From Sanderia malayensis (Eukaryota; Cnidaria; Scyphozoa; Semaeostomeae; Pelagiidae), in assembly GCA_013076295.1 (NCBI GenBank), contig RQOL01000699.1:5580001-5644000 (forward strand): a stretch of DNA of 64,000 bases. Direction: 5' to 3'. The notes under the pieces are model-generated. The model was not told the origin of the DNA. It worked only from the letters and a program-made list of their open reading frames with translations, and did no database searches. Numbering within the stretch: the first letter of the stretch is position 1; each line of letters opens with the position of its first letter. The position numbers and the translations under genes were made by a program. Of the stretch, positions 34,818-45,174 are shown piece by piece.

Positions 34818-35660
34818 ATGGCAGAAAATTCGTAGCAGGTCAACGGAGACAAAGCCGAAAAAAAGAAAAAATTTAATTGGTAGGTCGAGGAGACAGCTCT
34901 CTTGCTCCAGGTAGTCTTAGCATGCAAAACTACAAAGCTGTCTGAAGGGAAGGACTGGGAAACCACTTGTGTGAAGTACGAAGACATAAATCAAAACTTT
35001 GCTCTGCAGTACCGAAATGAAGTTAGCGAAGAGTTTCCCAGAGGAGAAGTTGTTATTCAAGAGTTTACAAAGGAAAAAATAAATACAAAGATTAAGAAAG
35101 TAAAAACAGCTTTAGAAAAGCTGTTGGCAGTGGCAAAAGAACTGGAGGCGGCAGAGTTGTGTACAGTCTCTATGACGAATGTTACCAGATTTGGGCTGGT
35201 TGCCCAGCTGCAGAGTGTATAAATGATGGAATTGAAACAGAATTTGTCAATAATTCAGAAGATAAGAATAATGTTGAAACAAACACGCCAGTAGGACAGT
35301 CAGATTCCGTAAATAACATACCTGAAAAAGATAATGACAGTGCAGAAGAAGATAACATAATTGAACCTATAAAAAAAAAGATGAAGCAGAGTCAAGATAC
35401 CATGATGGTTGACTTGAGACGAAAAAGGAATTCCATATCAATAAAACAAGTTGGATTTCAAGATCAGATGCTAGCGCGAATGAAAGAAGAGGCAGAAATA
35501 AACAAGGAATAATTAAAAATTCAAAAAGAAATTGCCGAAAAACTGAGAAACAGCTTCTTCATGCTGCAGCATTTGCTCGATCATCTTTCTGCAGATGATC
35601 CAGCAAATGCTGCAGCAAATGTCCAACAATTATTGGCCCCAATATCAACAGCAAAGAAAT
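34818..35660 (+). pseudogene. Harbinger-1 Myb/SANT-like accessory gene
   Basis: The frame from ATG 34818 reads MAENS, a stop, VNGDKAEKKKKFNW, a stop, then VEETALLLQVVLACKT and DWETTCVKYEDINQNF. This is the Myb/SANT-like DNA-binding domain that PIF/Harbinger elements encode beside their transposase. A frameshift near 35155 leads to YSLYDECYQIWAGCPA and an acidic, then basic tail (KKKMKQSQDTMM). Two in-frame TAG codons and the frameshift make it a pseudogene. It converges with the transposase on the other strand, which is the usual Harbinger arrangement. Confidence 0.7.
35562..35617. repeat. 24-bp stem hairpin between the convergent Harbinger-1 genes
   Basis: Bases 35562-35585 and 35594-35617 are inverted copies with one mismatch, around an 8-base loop. 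The stem contains TGCTGCAGCATTTGCT. It lies in the last codons of the Myb-like gene and just before the transposase end. Confidence 0.8.
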
Positions 35661-35698
35661 TCTTGGCAACAGAGACAGGCTAAAATTAATACAGTTAA

Positions 35699-36279
35699 TT
35701 ACGAACAATTTGAACACAATGGCGATGACAGCACGCATTCAATAGCCATTCTTGCAGAGGACAGCTTGTAAGAAAATAGTTGCTCCTCAACACCACGTCC
35801 ATCAGATGGATATTCCTTCATACCATAAGGAAGCAGAGGGTAAGCTGGATCTACCAACAAACACACAGGTACTTCTGGGTAATCTTCTACGATTGACTTG
35901 TAACATTGTGGTATTTCACCATTTCGAAGCTGATTATTAATTGCGGAATTTGTGAAGATGCGTGCATCATGAACAAAGCCTGGCCATTTTATATCAACAT
36001 CATGAAACAATGCTTAAAGTCACAAGTTGCCTGTATGTTCAATGAATACCTGCTTTTTTGATGGGTAAAATCTGTTGGATTTTTAGCTGGTTGCTTTATG
36101 AAAACATGGGTTCCATCTACTGCACCAAGACACTCTGGAAAATCATGCTTTTCATACAAATTTGTGGAATTCATCATCTTCTACTGTTTTTGGAAGTTTG
36201 ATATATTTTGCACCAAGCTCTTTTGTTATTATATAACACGCTCTTCTTACTGTCTGGGAAACTGCTGCCCTTGAAACTC
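35699..36279 (-). pseudogene. Harbinger-1 DDE transposase, split by Harbinger-2
   Basis: Reading leftward from 36279: RVSRAAVSQTVRRACYIITK, then HDFPECLGAVDGTHVFIKQP (first catalytic aspartate in VDGTH), YSLNIQATCDFKHCF, a frameshift near 36000, DVDIKWPGFVHDARIF, CLLVDPAYPLLPY (second aspartate) and SSARMAIEC (glutamate). This is the DDE_Tnp_4 fold of PIF/Harbinger. The helix-turn-helix continues on the far side of Harbinger-2: 57074-57115 (minus strand) encodes YRKVANAF, which joins RVSRAAVS when one TAA copy is removed. The rest of the amino terminus is not recognised beyond 57120. Confidence 0.85.
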
Positions 36280-36438
36280 TAAGGGCCTGTTTGTATGGAG
36301 CCGAGTTACTCGGCTTCCCGAGTTACTCGTTAAGCAGAGTTACCCGCCTTGTATACAAAATCAATGAAATCCCGGGTTAGTGTTTATGAGACAGACAAGT
36401 AACTCGGCTAGCCGGGATCCCGGCAAAACAGCCGAGTC

Positions 36439-36711
36439 TTGGCATACCAAGTAACTTGTTTGTGCCATATAAGCGCAAATGTGCCGATATTTGAGGAGGA
36501 CAAACCTTCCAAAGCCAAGAAACAGAGAATAGATGGAAAGAAAAAAGTCTTCAGATGGACCGATGAAATGCACGCCTCACTTATCGAGTGCCTAGCTGAT
36601 TACAAAGTTACATGTGAGTTCAATAATCTTGACTTCGATGCAGACAAAATAGCCAAGTACAGAGCACTGAGAATTAAAATGGCAGAACGATTCAACCAAT
36701 TATCTAATTAA
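36439..36711 (+). pseudogene. Harbinger-2 Myb/SANT-like gene, split by Kolobok-1
   Basis: The frame reads KKVFRWTDEMHASLIECLAD, then DADKIAKYRALRIKMAERF, a Myb/SANT-like domain. It meets a TAA stop at 36711. The same frame continues ELPFGPV to the TTAA at 36731. Right of Kolobok-1 it resumes at 56807 as TQQRSGEYTEAEIKEYNKN. That the frame is kept across the insertion is good evidence for the junction. A second stop (after KQEQKQ) shows decay. Confidence 0.75.
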
Positions 36712-37334
36712 GAACTTCCTTTTGGTCCCGTTAAAGTGCCTCTACACCTTATTTTTTTACTGGCTAAAAGTATAGATTCGAATGCGCTGATTCTGAATCC
36801 GTTTATATTTGTTCGATATGACAAGTAGTTTTTGAGATACGAGGCAACGCGTGCCACTTTTTGGTGGTTATTTTTTAGGACTGGGTCGAGTCAACTATGA
36901 CATCATAGTTGAGCCACTTTTTTCCCCGTACTGAAGCAACAAATCTGACATCGATTTTCTCTCTCATGATGGGCTCGATATTTTTTTTTGACTTTGATGA
37001 TAAGAAACAGGTCGGCGCATTATGACATTGAAGTTTGAAAGGCTTGCGATGAGTTTGTAGCTGTGGGGAGGAATTACAAAATTCCCATTTAGTGGCTGCT
37101 CGTTGTGCTCAGTGGCGGCGGCCGTAGGCCGTGCAATGTTAAAACAGTATGGGAATGTGAAAACAGCACGGGATGCTAAATCACATCCAGTACATGATCA
37201 CAAAATCTTGCCAAGACAATAAATTATGCCTTATCGATGTGCTTTGCCAACTTGTGGAAATGAACGCGATAAATCCAGATGTATAGGGCTCCACAAAATT
37301 CCTTTTTACCAAGACGATCGTCCGGATGCCATAC

Positions 37335-38874
37335 CACCCGGGGTAATGTCTGTGCAGTACAGTGGAGGCTGTGCAGTACAGTGGAGGTTGTTCAGTACAG
37401 TGGAGGGATAACATCAGTACAGTGGGGGGATAACATCAGTACAGTGGAGGTTGTTCAGTACAGCGGGGGGCTAACATCAGTACAGTGGAGGGATAACATT
37501 GAGTACAGTGGAGGCTGTGCAGTACAGCGGAGGGCTAACATCAGTACAGTGGAGGGATAACATGATGTGTGTGGGGGGATAACATCAGTACAGTGGAGGC
37601 TGTTCAGTACTGTGGAGGGATAGCATCAGTACAGTGGAGGGATAACATGATGCTTGTGGGGGGATAACATTGAGTACAGTGGAGGCTTTTCAGTACAGTG
37701 GAGGGATAACATCAGTACAGTGGAGGCTGTGCAGTACTGTGGGGGGATAACATCAGTACAGTGGAGGGATAGCACGATTCATGTGGGGGGATAACATTGA
37801 GTACAGTGGAGGCTGTTCAGTACAGTGGAGGGATAACATCAGTACAGCGGAGGCTGTGCAGTACTGTGGAGGGATAACATCAGTACTGTGGAGGGGTAAC
37901 ATCAGCTTCCTGTCAACTTACGCTATTTTATAAAGAATAGCTATTTTTCACACTCTACCTAGGCAAAAATGAAGGTCTTTTCTTCTTACTCGTCTTAAGT
38001 TATGCCAAGCAAAACATAAATGGATGAAGAATTTAAATCATTCTTGCTTAAAGCTCCTTTAAAGAAAACCAGCAGCCCTGCAAAATGTTCCTTTGATTAT
38101 TATTTAGAAAGTTTGAAAGATGATCAAAGATTGGAGACGTTGAAAGAAGATGGAGATCCTTTCCAAAAACATCGAAGGGACGGATAAGCCAGGCGCTCTT
38201 TATTTCCGTTTAACATTTCGGGCATTGATGATATTAATATAGATTCTGAAAATGAAGATTATGGAGATGGGAATGAAAATTTCTTTTCAGAAGGCCTGGA
38301 TGAATCGCTTCTTAGTGACTTTGCGAACGAGATCTCGTTTGAAGATGCTGCCTCATATTGGTTAAAACTGATGTCATCCCTCCACAGTACTGAACAGCCT
38401 CCACTGTACTGATGTTATCCCCCCACAAGCATCATGTTATCCCTCCACTGTACTGATGTTATCCCTCCACAGTACTGCACAGCCTCCACTGTACTGATGT
38501 TATCCCCCCACTGTACTGAACAGCCTCCACTGTACTCAATGTTATCCCCCCACATGAATCATGTTATCCCTCCACTGTACTGATGTTATCCCTCCACAGT
38601 ACTGAACAGCCTCCACTGTACTGATGTTATCCCCCCACACAAATCATGTTATCCCTCCACTGTACTGATGTTAGCCCTCCGCTGTACTGCACAGCCTCCA
38701 CTGTACCCAATGTTATCCCTCCACTGTACTGATGTTAGCCCTCCGCTGTACTGAACAACCTCCACTGTACTGATGTTATCCCCCCACTGTACTGATGTTA
38801 TCCCTCCACTGTACTGAACAACCTCCACTGTACTGCACAGCCTCCACTGTACTGCACAGACATTACCCCGGGTG
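37335..38874. mobile_element. Foldback-like element with minisatellite arms in the THAP exon
   Basis: This 1,540-bp insertion is flanked by CATAC at 37330-37334 and 38875-38879. Ends start CACCCGGGGTAATGTCTGTG and are inverted copies. Each arm (about 37335-37905 and 38380-38874) is a run of units such as GGATAACATCAGTACAGTGG and GGCTGTGCAGTACAGTGGA, inverted between the arms. The centre (37906-38379) is single copy. Removing the insertion with one CATAC restores the THAP reading frame. Confidence 0.9.
38020..38375 (+). CDS. Coding-like centre of the foldback element
   Basis: From an ATG at 38020 a frame of 56 codons reads MDEEFKSFLLKAPLKKTSSP and ends RRDG at a stop near 38188. In a shifted frame, 38210-38375 reads GIDDINIDSENEDYGDGNEN and then SLLSDFANEISFEDAASYW. 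Codon use and the lack of stops look like protein-coding sequence with one break. I do not recognise the family. It is the only unique sequence carried by this element. Confidence 0.35.
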
Positions 38875-41800
38875 CATACGAAGGAGAAATAAATGGATCG
38901 AGTTCATCAATTCCAAAAGAGCAGACAAGTGGACAGCGATTAAAGAAACGTCGATTTGTTCTGTTCATTTTACCGAGGATAGTTTTTTAAGAAAAGTTTT
39001 AGTGCCTGGAACCACTCCGAGACTTATCTGTGATAGTGTAGGCGTTGTTCCAGTTCCCACAATCATTGCAGCGAGTACACCGGAGCAGAAAAAAAATCCA
39101 GTCGTACGATCCAGACGAAAGGTAACGTTTTATAATTTCACGCTAAGCGCAAGTCTCTTTAACTTCCCCAATTACAATGATATTTTGAAGAGGTATAATA
39201 TGATATATCCTACAAAGGCATTTTTTAATTTAGATAATCGAAGAAATAGATGCCCAGTTTATGCAACCGACCAACTGACGGAGTTGTGATGGATCAAGGA
39301 ATGAAGTAGAGGTGAATATTTACAATCATGCTTTAGTTGTTACTAAATCACTTAACAATGATCCGTGAATTTCTAACAACTGCATCAATTTTAACTTACA
39401 GCAATGCCAAGAATCAAAGAAGTTGACTCCTAGCAAAATTATATCAGTGCGGCTGTTACTGGCAAAAGAAAGAAACAAAAACAGAAGACTTGAAAATATG
39501 TCATTTGTAACTGTGTTCACACGTCATCGTTCTCACTTTTGCTCCCTGTTCAGCACTCTGCTTCTGTTGCAGTTTCCATTGCGACAAAATCATTGCCAAT
39601 TGGGAAGAAATTATCGTATTCAATAGGCTCTGCTTTCATGCATCTACACAATTCATTAAATCTATAGGAAAGGTAAACAAACTCAGGAGGATGAAATCAC
39701 CTGTAAAAGGATGGCAAGCGCAGCAAACAGCAGACGAAGAACAGGATGACGATTCAGACGAGAACTGTGAAGATTTTTTATACGAAGACGATTTTTTGGA
39801 TGTGGAAGATGAGGAGATGTCCGAGTATGCGCACTCACAACACACAGAGGGCACTGACTTGGATAGTGACACAGAAGAACCCGATGATATGTTAGTAGAA
39901 GTCAAACTGATACATATTCAAATTAAAACACACTAAATAAACATATGAAAATAAAAATACATGTCCTGGATGTTATACAATGTGATACTATTCTCATCCT
40001 CCTTATATATTTCATACAGGCTTTCAACACGTAACAGAAATGCGGAAGAAGATCCCAAACTTCTAGTTTTTTTTACGCAGCTATTGCTGCTGTTCAAGTT
40101 TTGTTACTTTTGTAAGAGTGATGGTCCTAGTGTCACAGCCAGAAAATGTGGCACAATGGTGAGCATCACAACGCAGTGTATTAATCCTGCCTGTCGTAAA
40201 GAATACGTTTGGAAGAGTCAGCCTTCGATGACCGGTACACGGATGCCAGCTGGCAATTTTCTGCTTTGTTTTTGCACCATTTTGGCTGGAGGTTCGATCT
40301 CCAAAATCAACAATATTTTTCGACATATGCATATTGGCGCGATATCACTATCAGCGTTTTTTAAACATCAAAAAGTAAGTTGTGCAAATTTCTGGTTGGT
40401 ATTCCGAATAACTGCCTCCCTTTTTCCTGGCACTTTCATTGCATGTCCCTGTTATATTTTTTCCAGAAACGTTTCTTCCCAATCATCTTTTTGCATTGGC
40501 AAAAATACAAGAAGCAGCTACTTGACAAACTCTCTGTTAGTGGACAACCGGTAGTGCTGGCAGGAGACGCACGACATGACAGTATGGGCCACAGCGCAAA
40601 GTACTGTGTATATTCGATGTACTCTTGCGCTGACTCTGCTGTGGTACATTTTGACCTTGTCCAGGAAAAATTATTTGATGACCTGCATTCTTCACTCAAA
40701 GTACACACTTTCGAGATATTCACATTAATTCAGACCTGTAACCCTATACGTGTTTTTTTAGCGCAATGAAGCTGGCAGTAGCAGTGCCATGGAATTTTTC
40801 GCATTCAAGAACTGCATGAGTTTCATGCTGCAGAACAATATACACATGTCAAAGTTAGTCACGGATCGCCATACTAAAATTGCAAAATATATGGCTGATA
40901 TTCACCCTGCAATTAACCACCGCTTTGACCTTTGGCATCTGGCAAAAAGTAAGACCTGAACCATGTGCTAATACTATTAGCTACATCTTGCATATAGTGC
41001 TCAGGAATATCACTAACAAACTTGTTTCCATATTTATGGAAATAAATAAGGTTATGACAAAGCTTGGGAAGGAAAAGGGTCTAAAGATTATCAATTATTG
41101 GATAAAATCGTGCAAAAACCACTTGTATTGGAGTGCCACATCGACATATAATGAAGATGGCAATGTTATACTGGCAAAGTTCAAAGCTTTCTTGAGCCAT
41201 GTAATCAACAAACATGATAATCTCGAAGACCCTTTGTTTAACAAATGCCGACATGATGCACATATAACTCCCAAAAAATGGCCCCTTGAAGGTATGTTGA
41301 TTATAATACACCATGAACTGATCTACTATGTGAAATAATCAAATACAACTCTCACACTGTAATGTTTCCTTGGTATTTGTGGCAGATTCAACTGAGTACA
41401 GAAAACTTAAGAAGGAGTTGACAAAGAAGCCATTGCTAAAAGCCATTAAAAAAGTTTCGAATGACGCACAAACCAGCTGTCTGGAAGGTTTCCATTCAGT
41501 CATTAACCAATTTGCTCCGAAAATGATCTGTTACTCCCATTCAGGAATGTTTTGCAGGTCAGTACTATTGATGTCCAAGGTAATTATCATTTGATTTCCA
41601 TGGCTTCATGACACGACTTTTTCAAACCATTTTAATCTTCAGAACTGCACTGGCTGCAATTCACTTTAATTACAATATCCAGCGCAATGTTGCGAAGAAG
41701 AGGGATGGTTCAAGAAAGGTCAAAATTGTCTTTCCCAAATTTAAAAATGGTGAAGCCACTGTAAGAGATGAGCGCATTCCACCAAATTTCGGTAGGAGTT

Positions 41801-42256
41801 TAAGCATATGTCAAAATATTCTGATCTGCCTGTATTCCGCCATATACGAGTAAGTTCATTTTGTCTTTCAGATTACATACAGGACATCTTTCAAACAATG
41901 GAAGAGGCTTTGAAAAATCCAGAAAATTCGCAGATTGCTGCTTCACAATGGAAAAGGCAAACACCACAACATATGGATAGCATGTTGCCAAAACAACTAC
42001 GGGAAGCAGCATTGCAACAATGGCTACATAAACAGTCATTGGTTGTATTAGATGTACCACCGACCAATCCAGGTACATTAGCCATTAGTGTTTTGCGTCT
42101 TGTTTCCCTTTCAAAACAGTGATTGCTGTTTCACTGAGACCATTTTTTTCATTGTCAGTTGAGAATATTGTGCAGCCGGCAAGAGATGGCCAACCAACAA
42201 GAGCAAAGCCAGTTTGTTCCATTTGCAAGAAGCCAATGAAAGGACACAAGAATGTT

Positions 42257-43603
42257 GAGCCCCTCCCAGGGGGGGTATATGCTCCCTTGATCCCTATTTG
42301 TTTTTGCATTTTCTCCCTTGATCCCCATAAATAAATTCGAATGCTCCCCAAAATGTTTTTTCTCTATGCTCCCGTGATCCCCAAAATTTTCGCTTCGCTC
42401 CCTTGATCCCTAAAAATAGTTTGCTTTGCTCCCAAAAACCCTTGCTACTTGACAATCACCTCTATTTTGGGGTACGAAACAAGTTATTCATAATAGTAGA
42501 AGTCTTCTTCAAATCGCCTCTTTCTTTCCCTTGAACTCCTTGTTCGCGGTTGCTCACTATCAGCGTTTGCATCTTCGGCAGACAAATCAGCTGCCTCCGT
42601 GACAGTGATCAGTTCGTTTGTAGTTTGTAGTTGTTCAAGAAGGATGATAAGATCTCCCTCCTCAAGTTCTAACGTGCCATTTTTTAAATGACAATTAGTT
42701 ATAACGCACAAGATGTTAATGACTTCAACAGATTTCTCTGCATTTTCTGTAAATATAATGGGATTAAAGGGATCCTGGCTGTACACACTAGCTCTCACCC
42801 TCTTTCCGCCAACAAGTGCATCCTCTTGAAGGGAGGCTATAACGAACAAGACATTTCGAGTGCCCCGTACACAGACAAACTGGCCTTGCTCATATAGCGT
42901 TTCTGGTCGACTGTTCGTCTGCGGCGTTCCAACAGCTGGCGCTTGACTTAGAACTGAAAAATCGAGTGGCTCAACAGGGGGAGAGTTAGCTGCATATAGA
43001 TTGATTGGCAGGGTACCAGGGTTGTCCTTTTTTGTCATATTTCGCACCTTTTTCTGGGGGACACTTTGGCCATACATAGCTCTCCAGTTCCTCATCTCGT
43101 TGACCTGCCTTGCCGACAGTGCTCGAGGCTTTGGTGGGCGCAGCTTTGGGAGATCTTTATAATTTGTCGACGTGAAGGTGTGAGGGTAGAAGGACTTCGG
43201 GGCAGTAAAATATGCAAATGGTGTAGCGCACTGTCGCTTCAATCTTTCTTTGATGGCCCTGCTTAGCCGATAATCGAACTCAAGTTGCATGGGCATGTCG
43301 GTTGCACCACTTCTCATCTCTGAGAATATATTCTCCACAACAAGCGTCAGGACACTTTTGATATTGAAATTGTCCGCGAGTTTTGGATCAAAGCGATCTA
43401 GGATATTATTTTTAATATCGCGGAGAGACTTCAGTATTTGCAGGCAAATCAGTGACAACAAAGAAATAAAAAACGGGATCTCCCTGATCCCTAAAATGTA
43501 AAGCTAGGCTCCCAGCTCCCTGAAAATAATTTGGCGATCTCCCCGTCTCCCTAAAAATAATTGAGCAATCTCCCTTGCTCCCTAAAACCCCTGGGAGGGG
43601 CTC
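42257..43603. mobile_element. 1,347-bp element with 16-bp inverted ends and 6-bp target duplication
   Basis: The ends GAGCCCCTCCCAGGGG and CCCCTGGGAGGGGCTC are perfectly inverted, with AATGTT at 42251-42256 and 43604-43609. Inside each end lies a cluster of words like CTCCCTTGATCCCTAAAA, in the same (not inverted) orientation at both ends: six on the left (42280-42445) and four on the right (43475-43590). It disrupts the final exon of the Kolobok transposase, whose frame closes across AATGTT. The 6-bp duplication limits the superfamily choice but does not decide it. Confidence 0.85.
42484..43461 (-). CDS. Unknown 325-residue protein of the 1,347-bp element
   Basis: An intact frame fills the element. 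Early residues read SVLTLVVENIFSEMRSGATD and LEFDYRLSRAIKERLKRQC, followed by FAYFTAPKSFYP. The middle has KPRALSARQVNEMRNWRAMY and DNPGTLPINLYA. The carboxyl part is rich in beta-forming residues (FVCVRGTRNVLFVIAS) and ends in an acidic then basic tail, SSRERKRRFEEDFYYYE. I recall similar multicopy uncharacterised proteins from corals and anemones but no named domain. The first residues may not be the true start, because upstream exons could have been lost. The lack of stops over 325 codons suggests a recent insertion. Confidence 0.65.
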   Translation of the reverse strand: MLSLICLQILKSLRDIKNNILDRFDPKLADNFNIKSVLTLVVENIFSEMRSGATDMPMQLEFDYRLSRAIKERLKRQCATPFAYFTAPKSFYPHTFTSTNYKDLPKLRPPKPRALSARQVNEMRNWRAMYGQSVPQKKVRNMTKKDNPGTLPINLYAANSPPVEPLDFSVLSQAPAVGTPQTNSRPETLYEQGQFVCVRGTRNVLFVIASLQEDALVGGKRVRASVYSQDPFNPIIFTENAEKSVEVINILCVITNCHLKNGTLELEEGDLIILLEQLQTTNELITVTEAADLSAEDANADSEQPRTRSSRERKRRFEEDFYYYE

Positions 43604-43739
43604 AATGTTGCAGATTGTCCCAAAAATAAATAGTCCATGTAAGTCTGTAAGAAATAATACGAATAACGTGAACAATAAATTAAGAAAAGTCTGGTGCAGT
43701 AATATTTACATTATTTTTCAGGAATCTACTTACTGTTCA

Positions 43740-44628
43740 TCAGTCAGAGTGTGGCTCATCGACAAATCCTCTGGCTTGGCCTGTCGTAACTGGGAATGCC
43801 CGTCTTATTAAATTATAAGCACAAGCACGCAAAGGAATTCGGTTGTTTCTTCCGAGGCATCCATGAATGAGAGCTGTAAAGTCTCTGTATGAGATATTGC
43901 GCAAGAACCTGCAACAATTCGCAGATGCTGTATATATATTGCTGTGGATGCATCATTCAAATATATCAAACAGCAGAACTATAAAGGTTTTTCTACTTAC
44001 TGATTCTCAAATCCTGTGCGAGTGTACCTTCTCCCCTCTCTATTCTTATATTTTGCAGTTGACAGTCTAACTGCAAATTTATTGAGACAGATTGGTGCAA
44101 AACCAGGGTGTTCTGTGACACACTGGATTTGTCCAACCTCCTCAATAACTTCGCAGTTAGAAAATGCCAACATGCAACCATCAATTTCGGTGCAACAACA
44201 ACATTCAAGTGCATTAAAAAGGAATTGTGTTGCACATTTTCCACATTTGCACCTAATGAAAAGCAAATTGTTTCAAGTTTGTTCAACAACAAAGGTTTAG
44301 GCCCAGGCCCACACTGGCTTGGCCTAAATTATAACGTATCTGAATTTTGATACATTTTCAATTCACTACATACGCACCATTAAGATAATGGTTCAGACCC
44401 GTGGAAGCGCCTAGAAAGGCCTCTCTCAACATTTCTCTTCTCGGTCACATCTCTTTCATATCTTTCAGTGAACGAGTTCTTAGCCACAGGATCAAATCTG
44501 TCAGGCCCTGCTTCGTCGGTATCACTATCATCAGCGAGTCCACGATCAATCACATCCTCGCCATCTTCGTATTCCTCAGCACTGTGAACACTAACTTCGG
44601 TGTTATAACTACTATCCGACGAAGACAT
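43740..44628 (-). CDS. P2RX7_C-like cysteine-rich protein gene of Kolobok-1
   Basis: Three exons on the minus strand. Exon 1 starts at ATG 44628 (MSSSDSSYNTEVSVHSAEEY, acidic, then DEAGPDRFDPVA) and ends near 44390 at an uncertain donor. Exon 2 is 44252-44001: TTTTCATTAG acceptor, CKCGKCATQ, ECCCCTEID, then VTEHPGFAPICLNKFAV, and a GTAAGT donor. Exon 3 is 43908-43740: TTGTTGCAG acceptor, ISYRDFTALIHGCLG, NRIPLRACAYNLIRRAFP, stop TGA. Exons 2 and 3 join in frame. Cysteine spacing, HPGF ... CLN, YRxF ... HGxLG and IRxxFP match the P2RX7 intracellular (P2RX7_C) zinc-binding fold. It converges with the transposase about 107 bases away. Its role in transposition is unknown. Confidence 0.75.
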
Positions 44629-45039
44629 ATTACAATAATGAAAACTTTTTTCTTCAATTAATATATTCTGATCACCGAATTGCGCAAATACCAACGAACA
44701 CACACACGACATAGCCCAGTCGTCAGCACAAGCAGCATCTCTTTGCGGCATACGCCCGCTGCCACTGAGCATAACGAGCAGCCACTAAATGGGAAATTTG
44801 TAATTCCTCCCCACAGCTACAAACTCATCGCAAGCCTTTCAAATTTCAATGTCATAATGCGCCGACCTGTTTCTTATCATCAAAGTCAAAAAAAACAAAT
44901 ATCGAGCCCATCGTGTGAGAGAAAATCGAAGTCAGATTTGTTGCTTCAGTACGGGGAAAAAAAGGGGCTCAACTATAATGTCATAGTTGACTCGACCCAG
45001 TCCTAAAAGTTAACCAAAAAAATGGCAAAAATGGCGAAA

Positions 45040-45161
45040 TGTTAGGAACGTACCCCCCGTTTTGCTAGTACATAATCCCTGTATTAGGTTTCCGCTCTCG
45101 TTCGCTTGCTGTTCTAATAGAAACCAGAAGTCACCGCCTCTTTATGATATTGTATCTAACA
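45040..45161 (+). repeat. Gypsy-A 5' LTR, 122 bp
   Basis: TG...CA bounded. It differs from the 3' LTR (MITE removed) at three positions that I can see: T/G near 45070, G/A near 45099 and C/T near 45137, about 2.5 percent. At 122 bp it is unusually short for a Ty3/Gypsy element. Confidence 0.9.
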
Positions 45162-45174
45162 TTACAGCAAGCGA

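Larger units (their letters stand above)
37226..43633 (+). pseudogene. Kolobok-1 THAP-DDE transposase gene, multi-exon, interrupted twice
   Basis: The ATG at 37226 opens the THAP finger (RCALPTCGN, IGLHKIPFY). After the foldback element it continues at 38880 with RRNKWIEFINSKRADKW and SICSVHF, giving the C2CH set. Coding exons follow: 39402-39501 (leucine-rich coiled coil), 39670 onwards (acidic), 40020-40374 (CINPACRKEYVWKSQP), 40467-40668 (VLAGDARHDSMGHSAKYC, catalytic aspartate), 40762-40947 (LVTDRHTKIAKYM, second aspartate), 41050-41292, 41387-41555 (TSCLEGFHSVINQFAPK, glutamate), 41641-41791, 41871-42070 and 42159 onwards (VCSICKKPMKGHKNV). The last exon is split by the 1,347-bp element and resumes at 43610 to a stop near 43631. 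The donor after exon 40467-40668 reads GA instead of GT, so the copy is probably inactive. Confidence 0.8.

Noticed and set aside
37181..37560. Frames with repeated VQYSG on both strands
   Set aside because: They are translations of the minisatellite arm; the only real coding here is the THAP exon start.
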